Shown piece after piece: positions 35,681 to 45,344 of a stretch of 64,000 bases of DNA. Each line of letters opens with the position of its first letter. Within the stretch, counting starts at the first letter, position 1. The position numbers and the translations under genes were made by a program. The notes below the pieces were generated by a model, which did no database searches, was not told where the DNA came from, and was given only the letters and a program-made list of their open reading frames with translations. Source of the stretch: BOG-908 sp963795825 (lineage in GTDB: Bacteria; Pseudomonadota; Alphaproteobacteria; Acetobacterales; Acetobacteraceae); contig CAWCIW010000001.1 of assembly GCA_963795825.1 (NCBI GenBank), positions 620,001-684,000 on the forward strand. Direction: 5' to 3'.

Positions 35681-36265
35681 TTACCGCGAAGCCATCCTGC
35701 CGGCACTCGCATTGCGTATGTCGCCGGCAACCTGGTCCGCTAACCCCCCGAGCAGGCCGCTCATGCTGGCCGCGATCGCCGTGGCGCCCGGCCCGCCCGG
35801 CTGTGCGGTAAGCGACACGTGCTGCGTCGCCAGCGGCTGATGCGTCGTGCCCCGCTCGACCGCCACTTCCGCCTGCAACACCACGTTGCCCGATCCATCC
35901 GGGTCGAACCGCAATATATCCACTTCCACACGCAGGCCGGGATCAGCCGATATCGCGCCGGATTGCGAGAACACGCTGCTGCCAGGCAGGCGCTGCGAGA
36001 GATCCTCCGACAGCACCCGCCCGATCATGTCGCCCAGCGGTTCCGCCCAGCGCAACTGGCTGTTCACGGCCAGCCGGTAATCGGCCGATTTCAAAACGAT
36101 GTCGGATCTGTCCAGATAGCCCGCCAGTCCCGGACGCCGCACTTCCACGCTGCCTGCATTACCAGGCAAGACCGCGCCGGGCACGGCGTTCAACGTGTAG
36201 TAGGTGGGATCGGCCGAACTGCACGATGCGACACCGAGCAGCAGGCCCAAAAGCATACGCCTCAT
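35681..36265 (-). CDS. pqiC: PqiC-like outer membrane lipoprotein (ABC-type auxiliary)
   Basis: 194 residues. A lipoprotein signal with the modified Cys in LLLGVASCSSADPTYY, followed by the family motif TYYTLNAVP and a conserved VEVRRPGLAGYLDRSDIVLK segment. PqiC forms the outer-membrane base of the PqiABC lipid-transport bridge. It is last in the minus-strand pqiABC operon and its start overlaps the pqiB stop (ATGA). Confidence 0.87.
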   Translation of the reverse strand: MRRMLLGLLLGVASCSSADPTYYTLNAVPGAVLPGNAGSVEVRRPGLAGYLDRSDIVLKSADYRLAVNSQLRWAEPLGDMIGRVLSEDLSQRLPGSSVFSQSGAISADPGLRVEVDILRFDPDGSGNVVLQAEVAVERGTTHQPLATQHVSLTAQPGGPGATAIAASMSGLLGGLADQVAGDIRNASAGRMASR

Positions 36266-37950
36266 CGTTCACCCGCCTTGCCGGAGCGGCCGCGCAGCAG
36301 CGCCTCCGGATGCCTGTCCAGGAAATCCACCAGTAAACGTATGCTGCGCGCCGCGTCGTTCACCTGGTCCAGCACGCGCGATACGCCGCGCTGGAAATCG
36401 GAGTTGCCGCCATAGCCGCCTTCGCCCAAAGCCGCATTGGCGTGTTCCACCGCCTGCTGCAATTCCGCGCTGATCTTCGGCAGGCGCTGCAGCACCGGCG
36501 CCAGGCCCTGGTCGGCATGGCGCACGAGATGCTGCACGTCGGTCAGCGTGTCGCTCAGCCGCGCCAGCGCATTGCGCACTTCCGGGCCGCCGATCACGCG
36601 GTTTGCTGAAGCCAATGTCGCATTCAGGTTCTTTCCGATATCCTCGAACGGAATCTTGTCCAGCTTGGTGGTGATATCGCTCAGGCTGGCCATGATATTG
36701 TCCACGCCACCGCCCTGGCTCGGCATCACCAGCGCATCGCCTTCGTGGCCCAGTTCGGCGGGCGGCGCGCCCGGCACGTATTGCAACGATATCTGCTTCT
36801 GCCCGGTGATGAAGCTGCTGCTTTCCAGCACCGCCCGCACGCCCTGCCGCACCAGCGTGCCTGTCAGCAACGAAGGATCGCCCGCTCGTGTTGCGGGGTC
36901 GGCAGAGAATACCCGCTCCGGCTGCAGATCGTACGTCACGCGCGCGCGCGCCTGTCCGTTCGCAGGATTGAGCATCAGCTTGACGTCGGTCACTGTGCCG
37001 ACCTGGATGCCGAACACATCGACCGGGGATCCGCGCGACAGCCCACCAACCGAATTGGTGAAATAGGTGACGAACGGAACCTTCTGGGTGAATCCGGCCG
37101 CGTCCGCCTGGCCCTTGTCTTCGAACAATGTGAAATCGGTGTTCGGTGCCGCCGCCGCGGCCGTGCCCAATTTGTGCGGCGTTTCGAACGCCACGCCGCC
37201 GGACAGCAACGCCTGCAGGCTCTCGAGCTCCACGTGCAGGCCCTGGCTGCCCAAACCTACCGAGATCCCCGAGGCATTCCAGAAATGCGTGTCGCTATGA
37301 ACGAACTTGTCGAACGGCCGGCGCACGAAGATGTTGATCGTGACCGGTCCGAGTCCGTCGCCAAGATCGTAGCTGAGCACTTCGCCTACCGTCACGTCGC
37401 GATAGAATACCGGCGCACCCGGCCCGAGGCTGCCCAGCCGCACACCATGCAACGAGTAGCTCGTGCCTGGCTCGTCGGATCGCATGCCGGGCGGCTCCTC
37501 CAGGCCGACAAAGTCACGCGCCGACTTGCCGCCCGGCAGCCCGGGATCGACTTCGATGAACGCCCCCGAAACCAGCGTCTCCAAACCGGAAAGGTCGCCC
37601 GACGAAAGGCGCGGCCGAACCACCCAGAACCGCGCATGGTCGGTGAGTATCTTCGAGCCTTCGCGGTTCATCCGGACACGCACGCGCACGCCCTTCAGGT
37701 CGTCGGTGAGCTGCACGTTCTCCACCATGCCGAGCGCCACCGCCTTGTGCGTCACCTGCGTCTGCTGCGCGCTGATCCCGCTGCCTGTCTTGAAGGTGAT
37801 GGTGATCAGCGGCCCGCGGTCGGCCAGCGTGGTGATGATCAGATACACCGCGATGGCGCCTGCAACGATCGGGATCAGCCAGATCAGCGAGAAGCGCTTG
37901 CGGCGCCGCAGGACCGCATCGGGCACCTTCGGCGGCGCCGAACCGCTCAC
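36262..37950 (-). CDS. pqiB: PqiB, MCE-domain intermembrane transport protein
   Basis: 562 residues. One N-terminal membrane helix (FSLIWLIPIVAGAIAVYLII), then three MCE domains (starting about residues 45, 160 and 290; for example ITITFKTGSGISAQQTQVTH and GLSRGSPVDVFGIQVGTVTD), and a C-terminal helical region (MASLSDITTKLDKIPFEDIG ... VLQRLPKISAELQQAVEHAN). PqiB forms a periplasm-spanning tube for lipids. It overlaps pqiA and pqiC by four bases each. Confidence 0.92.
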   Translation of the reverse strand: MSGSAPPKVPDAVLRRRKRFSLIWLIPIVAGAIAVYLIITTLADRGPLITITFKTGSGISAQQTQVTHKAVALGMVENVQLTDDLKGVRVRVRMNREGSKILTDHARFWVVRPRLSSGDLSGLETLVSGAFIEVDPGLPGGKSARDFVGLEEPPGMRSDEPGTSYSLHGVRLGSLGPGAPVFYRDVTVGEVLSYDLGDGLGPVTINIFVRRPFDKFVHSDTHFWNASGISVGLGSQGLHVELESLQALLSGGVAFETPHKLGTAAAAAPNTDFTLFEDKGQADAAGFTQKVPFVTYFTNSVGGLSRGSPVDVFGIQVGTVTDVKLMLNPANGQARARVTYDLQPERVFSADPATRAGDPSLLTGTLVRQGVRAVLESSSFITGQKQISLQYVPGAPPAELGHEGDALVMPSQGGGVDNIMASLSDITTKLDKIPFEDIGKNLNATLASANRVIGGPEVRNALARLSDTLTDVQHLVRHADQGLAPVLQRLPKISAELQQAVEHANAALGEGGYGGNSDFQRGVSRVLDQVNDAARSIRLLVDFLDRHPEALLRGRSGKAGER

Positions 37951-39284
37951 GCCGCCTTTCCTTGCAGAGCGGATACCGGGGTGCGACGCGTCTCCAAATC
38001 CTCAGCCTCCAGATCGTGCCCCGCCGCGGCCGCCGCATCCCACATCAGGCGCGGGTCGAAACTCGCCGCCGCGAACATCGTCAGCACCACAACGGCGGCG
38101 AACGCGATCGCGCCGATGCCCGGCAATACCGTGGCGACAAAGCCCAGCCGCACCAGTGCCACCAATATCGTCAGCATGAACACGTCAATCATCGACCAGC
38201 GCCCGATCGCATCCACCAGCCGGTAAAGCCGCGTCCTGTCGCGCAGCCGGGTGACGCTGCCGTCGCCCGTCATCACCAGCATGATGAACAGCGCCACGAG
38301 CTTGAACAGCGGCACCACGATGCTTGCCATAAGCACGAGCAACGCGAGCGGCCACATATGCGCCTGCACCAATTCGATCACGCCGCCGATGATCGTGCTC
38401 GGCTGTCCCTGCCCGAACCGTATCAGCGTCAGGATCGGGTAGATGTTCGCCGGCACATACAGGCACACCGCGGCACCCGCCAAGGCCCAGCACCGGTTCA
38501 GGCTGTATGGCTTGCGCCGCCGCAGCCGGCTCCTGCATCGCGGACAGCGGCTCCGTTCGCGCGCCTGCACCACCAGGCGGCAGCAATCGCATCCGATATA
38601 GCCGTATTGCGGCTGCGGCGGCAGATGCACGCTCAGGCCATGCGCCTCGAACGCCTCCCAGACATCCTCGTGGTCCAGCTCCACATCGGCCGCCACCATG
38701 CACAGCATGACGCCGCCCAAGGCATAGAGCGCAGGCCCCACCTCCACGGTCGCGATCGCCTGCAGCCGCGTATAGGCGACGAACGACCCCAACAGGAAAA
38801 CCTCAACCATCGACCATGGCCGCAGGCTGGCCACCCAGGCGAACAAATGCGGCAGAAGCCGCGGCGGATTGCGCGTGCGCAATCCCAGCAGAACCGTCAG
38901 GATCAGCAGCAACTGGACGAACGGCACGGCCACCAGCGTCATCAGCACCACCACGCTGATCTCCCACATGCTGTGGTTCTCGAGTTCTGCCGGCCCGGTG
39001 AAGATTGTCGCCTGATAGGTGCGCCCTACGCTCTCCAGATCGAGAAACGGCAACTGCATCGCCAGGATCAGCAGCACGAAGGCGCTGATATAGCACCACA
39101 AAGCGCGATTCAGGCTGTCGCGATGCGCCTTGCGCAGGTTGGCGCCGCAGCGCCGGCAATGCGCCACGTCGCCCTCGGCGAGTGGCGCGATCGTCTGGAA
39201 CAGACCGCAATCCTGGCATTCGCGCAGCAGGGTGGCGGAGATTGCCTCCGCGCCCGGCGCGGCATCGTCGCAAAGGAGCGTCAT
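37947..39284 (-). CDS. pqiA: PqiA, double-domain integral membrane protein
   Basis: 445 residues from the ATG at 39284 (MTLLCDDAAPGAEAIS); upstream extension is possible but unlikely. Two tandem PqiA domains, each with a zinc-ribbon-like motif (CQDCGLFQTIAPL with CRRCGANL; CDCCRLVVQARERSRCPRC) and four membrane helices. This is the full-length YebS/PqiA arrangement. It partners PqiB in lipid traffic between membranes. The promoter region is shared with mipZ on the other strand and contains a nested palindrome. Confidence 0.9.
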   Translation of the reverse strand: MTLLCDDAAPGAEAISATLLRECQDCGLFQTIAPLAEGDVAHCRRCGANLRKAHRDSLNRALWCYISAFVLLILAMQLPFLDLESVGRTYQATIFTGPAELENHSMWEISVVVLMTLVAVPFVQLLLILTVLLGLRTRNPPRLLPHLFAWVASLRPWSMVEVFLLGSFVAYTRLQAIATVEVGPALYALGGVMLCMVAADVELDHEDVWEAFEAHGLSVHLPPQPQYGYIGCDCCRLVVQARERSRCPRCRSRLRRRKPYSLNRCWALAGAAVCLYVPANIYPILTLIRFGQGQPSTIIGGVIELVQAHMWPLALLVLMASIVVPLFKLVALFIMLVMTGDGSVTRLRDRTRLYRLVDAIGRWSMIDVFMLTILVALVRLGFVATVLPGIGAIAFAAVVVLTMFAAASFDPRLMWDAAAAAGHDLEAEDLETRRTPVSALQGKAA

Positions 39285-39357
39285 CGTGGGTGCATTACGC
39301 CGTTGCCTCAACGTGTTGCAAGGTGCGGGGGGAGCATGGGCTTGTGTGGCAAGGGCA

Positions 39358-39561
39358 GGCAAGGCCAGGGGCGCTGCCCCTGGACCCCGCTAAGGACAGT
39401 CGTCCTTAGAACCTGTTTGCTTTCGCAGTGTGGAGCGGGGGGCCGCTCGGACCTCGGCCACCACACGTGCGGCCCCCCGCTCCACACTGCGAGGGGCGAA
39501 GCCCGGGGTCTGGGGCCGACTGGCCCCAGCGGGGTCCAGGGGCAGCGCCCCTGGCCTTGCC
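39358..39561. repeat. Nested palindrome (family B) between pqiA and mipZ
   Basis: Outer inverted repeats of 34 nt are identical (39358-39391, GGCAAGGCCAGGGGCGC..., and 39528-39561). Inside are 23-nt perfect arms (39424-39446 CGCAGTGTGGAGCGGGGGGC... and 39469-39491) and a further small hairpin (CTGGGGCCGACTGGCCCCAG, 39511-39530). The whole can form a large cruciform in the divergent promoter region. The outer arm recurs as a single copy at 40462. Confidence 0.9.
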
Positions 39562-39615
39562 GGACTCGCCCCAAACACGCCATCACTCCCCAGCACCCGA
39601 AGGTCCTCCAGCCCC

Positions 39616-40455
39616 GTGTCCACCATAACGCTCGCCAACCGCCCGCATCTGATCGTCCTGGGCAACGAAAAGGGCGGCTCCGGCAAATCCACCACCGCCA
39701 TGCACTTGGTGGTCGGCCTCCTGCGCGACGGCTACCAGGTGGGCACCATCGACCTGGACGCGCGCCAGGGCACCCTGTCCGGCTATCTCGCCTCCCGGCA
39801 CGCCTATGCCGCGCGCCACAACGTGGAACTGCCGATCCCCGCGGCTGCCAGCGTGTTCCGCTCCGAGATCGACAGCCGGGCCGACGCCGAGGCCGAGGAG
39901 CGCGCCCAGCTCGAGGCCGCGATCGCCACTTTGTCCGAAACCTGCGAGATCATCGTCATCGACTGCCCGGGCGCGGACACCAACCTTGCCCGCCTGGCCC
40001 ATGCCAGCGCCGACACGCTGATCACGCCGATCAACGACAGTTTCGTGGATTTCGCCATGCTCGCCCGCGTGGACCCCGACAACCACGCGGTGATCAACCC
40101 CAGCATTTACAGCGAGATGGTTTGGGAGGCCCGCAAGCGCCGGTTCGCGCGCGACCGCACCCGCATCGACTGGATCGTGATGCGTAACCGCATGGGCAGC
40201 ACGGAGATGCGCAACAAGCGCGACGTGGGCACCACGCTGGAGACGCTTGCCAAGCGCATCGGCTTTCGCACGGTGAAGGGGTTTGGCGAGCGGGTGATCT
40301 ATCGCGAGCTTTATCTGCAGGGGCTTACGTTGATGGACGTGCGCGAGGCTGGGCTGCAGATACAGTTGGGGATGAGCCATATTGCGGCGCGTGCCGAGGT
40401 GCGGGCTTTGTTGTCGGCTATCAAGAAGCCGGCGCCTCGGGTTTCGGCGGCTTAG
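39616..40455 (+). CDS. mipZ: MipZ, ParA-like division-plane positioning ATPase
   Basis: 279 residues from a GTG at 39616. RPHLIVLGNEKGGSGKSTTA near residue 10 is the deviant Walker A of the MipZ/ParA group with the typical MipZ context. DLDARQGTLSGYLASR and IIVIDCPGADTNLARLAH follow, then a MipZ-like C-terminal region (RFARDRTRIDWIVMRNRMG; KGFGERVIYRELYLQGLTL). In Caulobacter MipZ inhibits FtsZ near the poles and binds ParB. Cytoplasmic. Only remote neighbours are division-related here. The 5' region carries the nested palindrome. Confidence 0.93.
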   Translation: MSTITLANRPHLIVLGNEKGGSGKSTTAMHLVVGLLRDGYQVGTIDLDARQGTLSGYLASRHAYAARHNVELPIPAAASVFRSEIDSRADAEAEERAQLEAAIATLSETCEIIVIDCPGADTNLARLAHASADTLITPINDSFVDFAMLARVDPDNHAVINPSIYSEMVWEARKRRFARDRTRIDWIVMRNRMGSTEMRNKRDVGTTLETLAKRIGFRTVKGFGERVIYRELYLQGLTLMDVREAGLQIQLGMSHIAARAEVRALLSAIKKPAPRVSAA

Positions 40456-40461
40456 GGGGTA

Positions 40462-40527
40462 GGCAAGGCAGGGGCTCTGCCCCTGGACCCCGCTGGGGCC
40501 GGGGGCCCCAGACCCCTGGCTTCGCCC
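40462..40527 (+). repeat. Family B G+C-rich palindromic repeat, single arm
   Basis: AGGCAAGGCAGGGGCTCTGCCCCTGGACCCCGCTGGGGCC-type sequence (40462-40500) followed by GGGGGCCCCAGACCCC. It matches the outer arm at 39358. It lies directly after the mipZ stop and before the tRNA, and could terminate mipZ transcription. Confidence 0.8.
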
Positions 40528-40576
40528 GTTCGGTGTTGCGGCACTGGCTGGGCTCCTGTAGAACGCGGCCAGCGTT

Positions 40577-40651
<75 letters not shown>

Positions 40652-40950
40652 GCAAGCTTCTGAAATCCCACGATCTCTTCTGTCTCGCGGTTTTAAGCCG
40701 CGTGTCTGTAACGACTTCGATCGGACAGCAGCCCAGCGTTGCTTGCTTTGGTCGTTGGTTAGATCTCGAATCGTGGCCGTCTCCATACAAGTGCCGCGTG
40801 CCTAACCCGCGCCTCGCATCGCCCGACCGAACCGCTTGGCGTAGGGCAAGCGTGGCGTTAGCAGTGCGGCATGGATCATCCCCCGATCCGAGCCCGTCGC
40901 CGGCCAGGCATCGCAACCGGCTGCTGGCGACAATTTTGGAGCACTCGCCC
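40652..40950. other. Gap downstream of tRNA-Thr without supported gene
   Basis: A short hairpin (CGCGGTTTTAAGCCGCG, about 40686-40702) could end the tRNA transcript. No coding region or repeat is recognised in the rest. A GGAG lies about ten bases before the GTG start of the next gene. Confidence 0.5.
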
Positions 40951-42123
40951 GTGAAACGCTCACTCTCCTTGGCCGTCGCCCAATTCGCCTTGCCGCTGGT
41001 GCTTGTCGGCCCGGCACTCGCCGCCGATGTCGAATCCACTGTCTTGCAATTCGGCAACGTTAGGGGCGTTGGCACAACGCCCGCCGGAGGCGTCGCGGCA
41101 GCCTTTAGGTCCAGCAGCAGTGTCATAGTCTATGGTTTCCTGCAGATGGGCGGCGACGGCTTCGGCGGAGTGTTCGACGTCAATATAGTCGAAGCAGGAT
41201 CGCCGGTGAACTTCCTCGCGTTGACAACCACGCCGGTCAGCGGCGAGGAGCCAGATGTTGTCTCGATCGGACAGCCCATTTTTGATGGCCCGAATTTTTT
41301 CTCGTTAGGTTACATCACCCTCAGCACGGGCGGAACCTATCATAACGGTGATATTCTCCAATTATACACCTATGCCGGAAACACAGACGGCAATAAACCG
41401 AAAGGCCCTGCTTTGTCTTTGGGCGGGAGTGAGGGTGTTGTCTCCTCAGCCACGTATGGCGGTACGGGGTTCGGCACACTCCTCAACATCACTCCGAACA
41501 ACGGCAACAAGATTGTGCACACGTTTAGCGGAACGGACGGGTCCTACCCGTCCGGTCTTCTGGCAATCGACAACAATAACTCCATCTATGGCACGACAAC
41601 CAGTGGCGGCACCCACGGCTACGGCACTGTCTACAAATCCGGAACTACGTTCACGGTCCTCTACAACTTCGCGGGCGGCGCCGACGGCGCAACCCCTGTA
41701 GGCGGGTTGATCATCGACTCATCCGGCAACCTCTACGGCACGACCGAATACGGCGGAACGGGTACCGGGCAGGGCAACGGCACCGTCTTCAAGATCGCCG
41801 CTGATGGAACGAAGACCACGCTCTACAACATGGACAGCCATACCGGCACGCATCCGACGGGCAATCTGGTGCTCTCGCCCGCGGGCGATCTCTACGGCAC
41901 CACGAGCGTACTCGGCGTCAAGCCTGTCCCCGGCGAGGTGTTCAAGGTGACGGCAGACGGCGTGGGCTCCGCCGTGCACCGCTTCGCCACTACTGACGGC
42001 TACGGACCGTTGCCTCGTATCAACTCAGCCAGTGTGAATGATGTCTTCACGGTCATCGGTGCAACGGCGTCGGGCGGGACCAACAACGCCGGCGTGATAT
42101 TCAAGGTGGCAGTTACGAAATAG
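40951..42123 (+). CDS. GloVer-repeat (TIGR03803-type) exported protein
   Basis: About 390 residues from a GTG at 40951 giving a signal peptide (MKRSLSLAVAQFALPLVLVG, then PALAA). Several imperfect repeats of about 40-50 residues of the form LYGTT-GG--GxGTVFK are visible (SIYGTTTSGGTHGYGTVYKS; NLYGTTEYGG then GNGTVFKIA; DLYGTTSVLG then GEVFKVTA), matching the 'choice-of-anchor tandem repeat GloVer' family, a beta-propeller-like extracellular repeat. Function is unknown; often surface or secreted. Base use seems lower in G+C than neighbours, compatible with transfer. It is downstream of tRNA-Thr. Confidence 0.78.
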   Translation: MKRSLSLAVAQFALPLVLVGPALAADVESTVLQFGNVRGVGTTPAGGVAAAFRSSSSVIVYGFLQMGGDGFGGVFDVNIVEAGSPVNFLALTTTPVSGEEPDVVSIGQPIFDGPNFFSLGYITLSTGGTYHNGDILQLYTYAGNTDGNKPKGPALSLGGSEGVVSSATYGGTGFGTLLNITPNNGNKIVHTFSGTDGSYPSGLLAIDNNNSIYGTTTSGGTHGYGTVYKSGTTFTVLYNFAGGADGATPVGGLIIDSSGNLYGTTEYGGTGTGQGNGTVFKIAADGTKTTLYNMDSHTGTHPTGNLVLSPAGDLYGTTSVLGVKPVPGEVFKVTADGVGSAVHRFATTDGYGPLPRINSASVNDVFTVIGATASGGTNNAGVIFKVAVTK

Positions 42124-42335
42124 GCGCAATCCGGCCGGGCGCGCTCACGGCTTGCATCCGGCCGCCTTTCGGTAGGCAACAGCGGCAGCGCCGCGTCCAG
42201 CACCGTCGACGGCTGCTCGAAGCCTCGGGAGTGGGGTGGGCAGACACGCATTACGCCACAAAGATGGATAGCCTCACCTCAGAGGCCGCTCACAAGCAAC
42301 TATGCGCCGGCGGACATCGATGCAAAGGTGATCCA

Positions 42336-42563
42336 ATGGGGGATCAAGTTTACTTGGAGATGATGCTTGCGAATGTCGCCCGTAGCCGTGGCCACATCGT
42401 GTCGCAGTCAGGAGTGATAGCTGATTTGATAAAACACGGGCCGTCCGTTCTTTTGGAAACCGCTCGGACGTTGATGGTGACGATGAAAGGTCACCTGGCT
42501 TCAGAAGAAGACATCCTTGCCCGCCGCGAAGGTGAAAAGCTGGCCGGCAAGGCCGGGCCTTGA
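42336..42563 (+). CDS. Hypothetical small protein
   Basis: 75 residues from the ATG at 42336 (MGDQVYLEMMLANVARSRGH), preceded by AAAGGTGA at good spacing. A longer start at 42231 is less likely. The rest (GVIADLIKHGPSVLLETART; HLASEEDILARREGEKLAGK) looks helical and soluble. Not recognised. The 212-bp gap before it shows nothing supported. Confidence 0.5.
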   Translation: MGDQVYLEMMLANVARSRGHIVSQSGVIADLIKHGPSVLLETARTLMVTMKGHLASEEDILARREGEKLAGKAGP

Positions 42564-42609
42564 GAGCGCGACCAGGGCAGCGATCGACCTGAACCCTGCC
42601 TGGAAGCTC

Positions 42610-43053
42610 TTAGAACCGGGCGACCAGCACCAAGCCTGCGACCATCACCCCAGCCCCGAGCATCCGCACAAGGCTGGCCGGGTGCTGCTGGAAGCCGACC
42701 AGGCCGAAGTGGTCGACCAGGATAGAGGCAGCGATACCCGCCGTGATCGTCAGCCCGGTAAAAACCCCGGCGCCCATTCGCTCAGCAAAAAAAAGCGTGG
42801 CTGCCACGTAGGCTGCGCCGCACAGGCCGCCGGTCCAGGCCCACCACGGCGCTGCACTCAGCTTGCCGGCCTCCGGAAGCCTGGTGTCGGCCGCCAGCAT
42901 GGCCACGACGAACACCGCGGCGGTCACCAGGCTGACAAGCAAGGCCACGAGCCAAGGGCGGCCGAGAGATCGCGCGAGCTGCGCGTTGCTCCCCGATTGC
43001 ACCGCGTTCAGCGCGCCGGCGATCACGACAAACAGGTAAGCAAGGATTGTCAT
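42610..43053 (-). CDS. DMT/YdcZ-like (DUF606) small permease
   Basis: 147 residues with about five membrane helices (MTILAYLFVVIAGALNAVQS; LVALLVSLVTAAVFVVAMLA; FTGLTITAGIAASILVDHFG; MLGAGVMVAGLVLVARF). The N-terminal GALNAVQSGSNAQLARSLG and the HFGLVGF segment are typical of DUF606. It is a paralog of the permease at 9299; such proteins may form antiparallel pairs. The substrate is unknown. Confidence 0.8.
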   Translation of the reverse strand: MTILAYLFVVIAGALNAVQSGSNAQLARSLGRPWLVALLVSLVTAAVFVVAMLAADTRLPEAGKLSAAPWWAWTGGLCGAAYVAATLFFAERMGAGVFTGLTITAGIAASILVDHFGLVGFQQHPASLVRMLGAGVMVAGLVLVARF

Positions 43054-43641
43054 CCGAAGGTTCTAGGGTAGGATCTCCTACGCCTCCTCATCACGCTTCG
43101 ACTACTTGGCGCTTATTTCCGACCGCCCGCCCAGCCGACCTCCGATAGGTGAAAGCGGCATCGCCTCCTCCAGCACAGCCGCCGGCCGCCACTCTGCGAG
43201 CCGTCACACTGAAACCCGGAATCGCCGGATCGCCCGACGTCGCGCTCTACGGCGTCTCGCACATCTCCCGCGAAAAGGCTTATGCACCGGGTCAAGGCCT
43301 GGCGCCCGGCCAGGTATGGTTGGCGGCAGGGCAAGGATATGATCGGCGGCGTCGCCCATGGCAATCTCGTCCAGCGGAAGCTGCATTCCTCCCGTCGTCG
43401 TCTTCGATGAAGCCTGCGGTAAGCAGGATGCCGTTCTGTCCCGAAAAGCGCCAGCCGTAGAGGGGCGGCGGCCTCGAACTCTGCGCGTGCGGCGATCAGG
43501 TCGGCATCTGACGGGCGTAACTCGCGCCTATACTTCCGTTTCGGTCTCTTCTTACAGGCGCATGTGAGATCACGCTTGCCGGTGTAATGATCCGGTTCTA
43601 CCCAGTAGAAACGTCGAACCGATCAGCAGAGGAGAAGCATC
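43054..43641. other. 588-bp region without supported gene
   Basis: Several short open frames exist on both strands, but none has a convincing start, family resemblance or good amino-acid composition. The sequence is not repetitive. It may hold a decayed gene; I cannot say which. Confidence 0.4.
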
Positions 43642-45344
43642 ATGGGTGAATACCAATGGAGCGGCACTGACAATAGCGATCTCGGCTACCTCGGCAACTG
43701 GTTCCCACTCCAGGGCGGCACCATCGAAGAGCCAGGACCGAACGACGTGGCAATCATCGAGTTCGGCCCGGCCCTGACCGGAACGCTGAACGTCGGCGCG
43801 CTCGATCTCATCCAGCAGGGCCCGGGCTAGCCGGCGCTTACCATCACCGGCGCCAGCACGCAGGTCACCGCCGCCTCTGCCGGCATCGGCAACACCGTCA
43901 CGCTCGATGCCGGAGCGCTCCTCCAGGTCGGCACCCTGAGCACCGCCGCCGGCTGCAAGTTCCTGGCAACCGGCGCGAACACGAGCGTCGACGTCACCAG
44001 CACGCTCTCCCTCGCCGGCAACATCGAACTCGCCTATGGCGCCAATCTCTATGCCGCCGCGCTGTCGATCGCCGGCACCAGTACGGTCACCGTTACCGCC
44101 GGCGCCACCCTGGATGCCACGGTGAGCACCAGCAACACGATGACGATTGGAAGCACCGCAGGAACCTCGGCGCTCCTCCTCTCCGACGGCGCTTCCGCCA
44201 ACATCATGTCCTACGATACGAACGGCGACCTCAATATCGGCGGCGTCGGCGGCAGCCATGCCACGCTGAGTGTCACCGGCCAAGCGAACCTGTATAGCAC
44301 GCCCGATAACTTGGTGATCGGTGCCGGAGAGAGCTCGAACGGCTTGCTCTACGTCAGCGGCGCCGGCAGCTCGGCAATTTTGAGTGCTGGGGCACTGTCT
44401 TTGTCGCGCCGGCCCCAGATGCCAGTGGCGAGATCTATGTCGCCGCCGGTGGATATCTTGAGCTAAACAGCGATTTGGGTGTGGTGGATGTCACCAGCGA
44501 CACTTCGGCGAAGGTCATCGTCTCCGGCATTGGCTCCGAGATCGATGCCGGTCCCTCAGTCAATGTCGGCGGCGAAACAGTCTACGACAATGCCGGCACT
44601 GGCGAAATCCTGGTGCAGAACGGCGGTATATTCCGCGCGTTCGACCGCACGGACTTGCAATCGGGCGCGGCCGTCATCGTGACCGGCGCCGGATCGGTTC
44701 TGCAGACCAGCCAAATAGAGGTCGATGCCCAGGCGTCCTTACAAGTAGCAAGCGGCGGCTCGCTGCAGGCGGCTATCTTTAATCTCGACGGCGGGACTGT
44801 CGTTCTGACGTCCGGGACACTGAACTTGCATTCCGAATACGACGCGCAATCCGGCAACCTGATCGGCGCCGGCTTGCTGGCCGCGCCGAAGATCATCAAC
44901 GGCGGCCTGATCGACGCCAAAGGCGGCACATTGCATCTGACCGGCTCCATCACCGGCACCGGCGCGCTGCATATCGAAACCGGGTCCACCCTGCAGATCG
45001 ACGGCAACGCTGTGGTGAACCAAACCCTCACCTTCGAAAGCGGCGCCAACACGCTCGCGCTTGCCGACCCGTCGGGCTTTGCCGCCACAATCTTTGACTT
45101 CGCGCCGGGCGACGCCATTGACCTGCTGAACACCACAGCCACGAGCCTGTCCTACGTGACGGGCGCGCTGAGCGTTTTCAACGGCAGCACGAAGCTGGCC
45201 CACCTCCGCCTCGCCGGCAGCTACGCCAAGGCCAACTTCCACCTTGCCGCGGACGGCCACGGCGGCACGGTCGTCAGCTATGCTGCGTCAGCCCCCGCCG
45301 CCGCGCCAACCCCGCATCTGTTCTGGCCTGTGCTTCACCACTGA
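43642..45344 (+). pseudogene. Broken beta-repeat surface protein (in-frame TAG and one frameshift)
   Basis: Reads as one protein of about 565 residues if two lesions are ignored. It starts MGEYQWSGTDNSDLGYLGNW with PGPNDVAIIEFG, the same N-terminal pattern as the product at 6560-8130, and continues with beta-helix-like Gly/Ala/Thr/Val repeats (TLDAGALLQVGTLSTAAG; GSHATLSVTGQANLYS; GTLNLHSEYDAQSGNLIGAG). The end is a domain (TIFDFAPGDAIDLLNTTATS) known from the C-terminal part of such proteins. Lesions: a TAG codon at 43828-43830 in an otherwise continuous frame, and a frame change near 44390 in a GGGG run. The TAG needs a substitution to repair, so this copy may really be inactive. A clear GGAG-like site (GCAGAGGAG) precedes the ATG. 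Confidence 0.65.

Noticed and set aside
43113..43570. Short frames on both strands that might be a decayed gene
   Set aside because: No motif could be recognised, so no function or gene is claimed.
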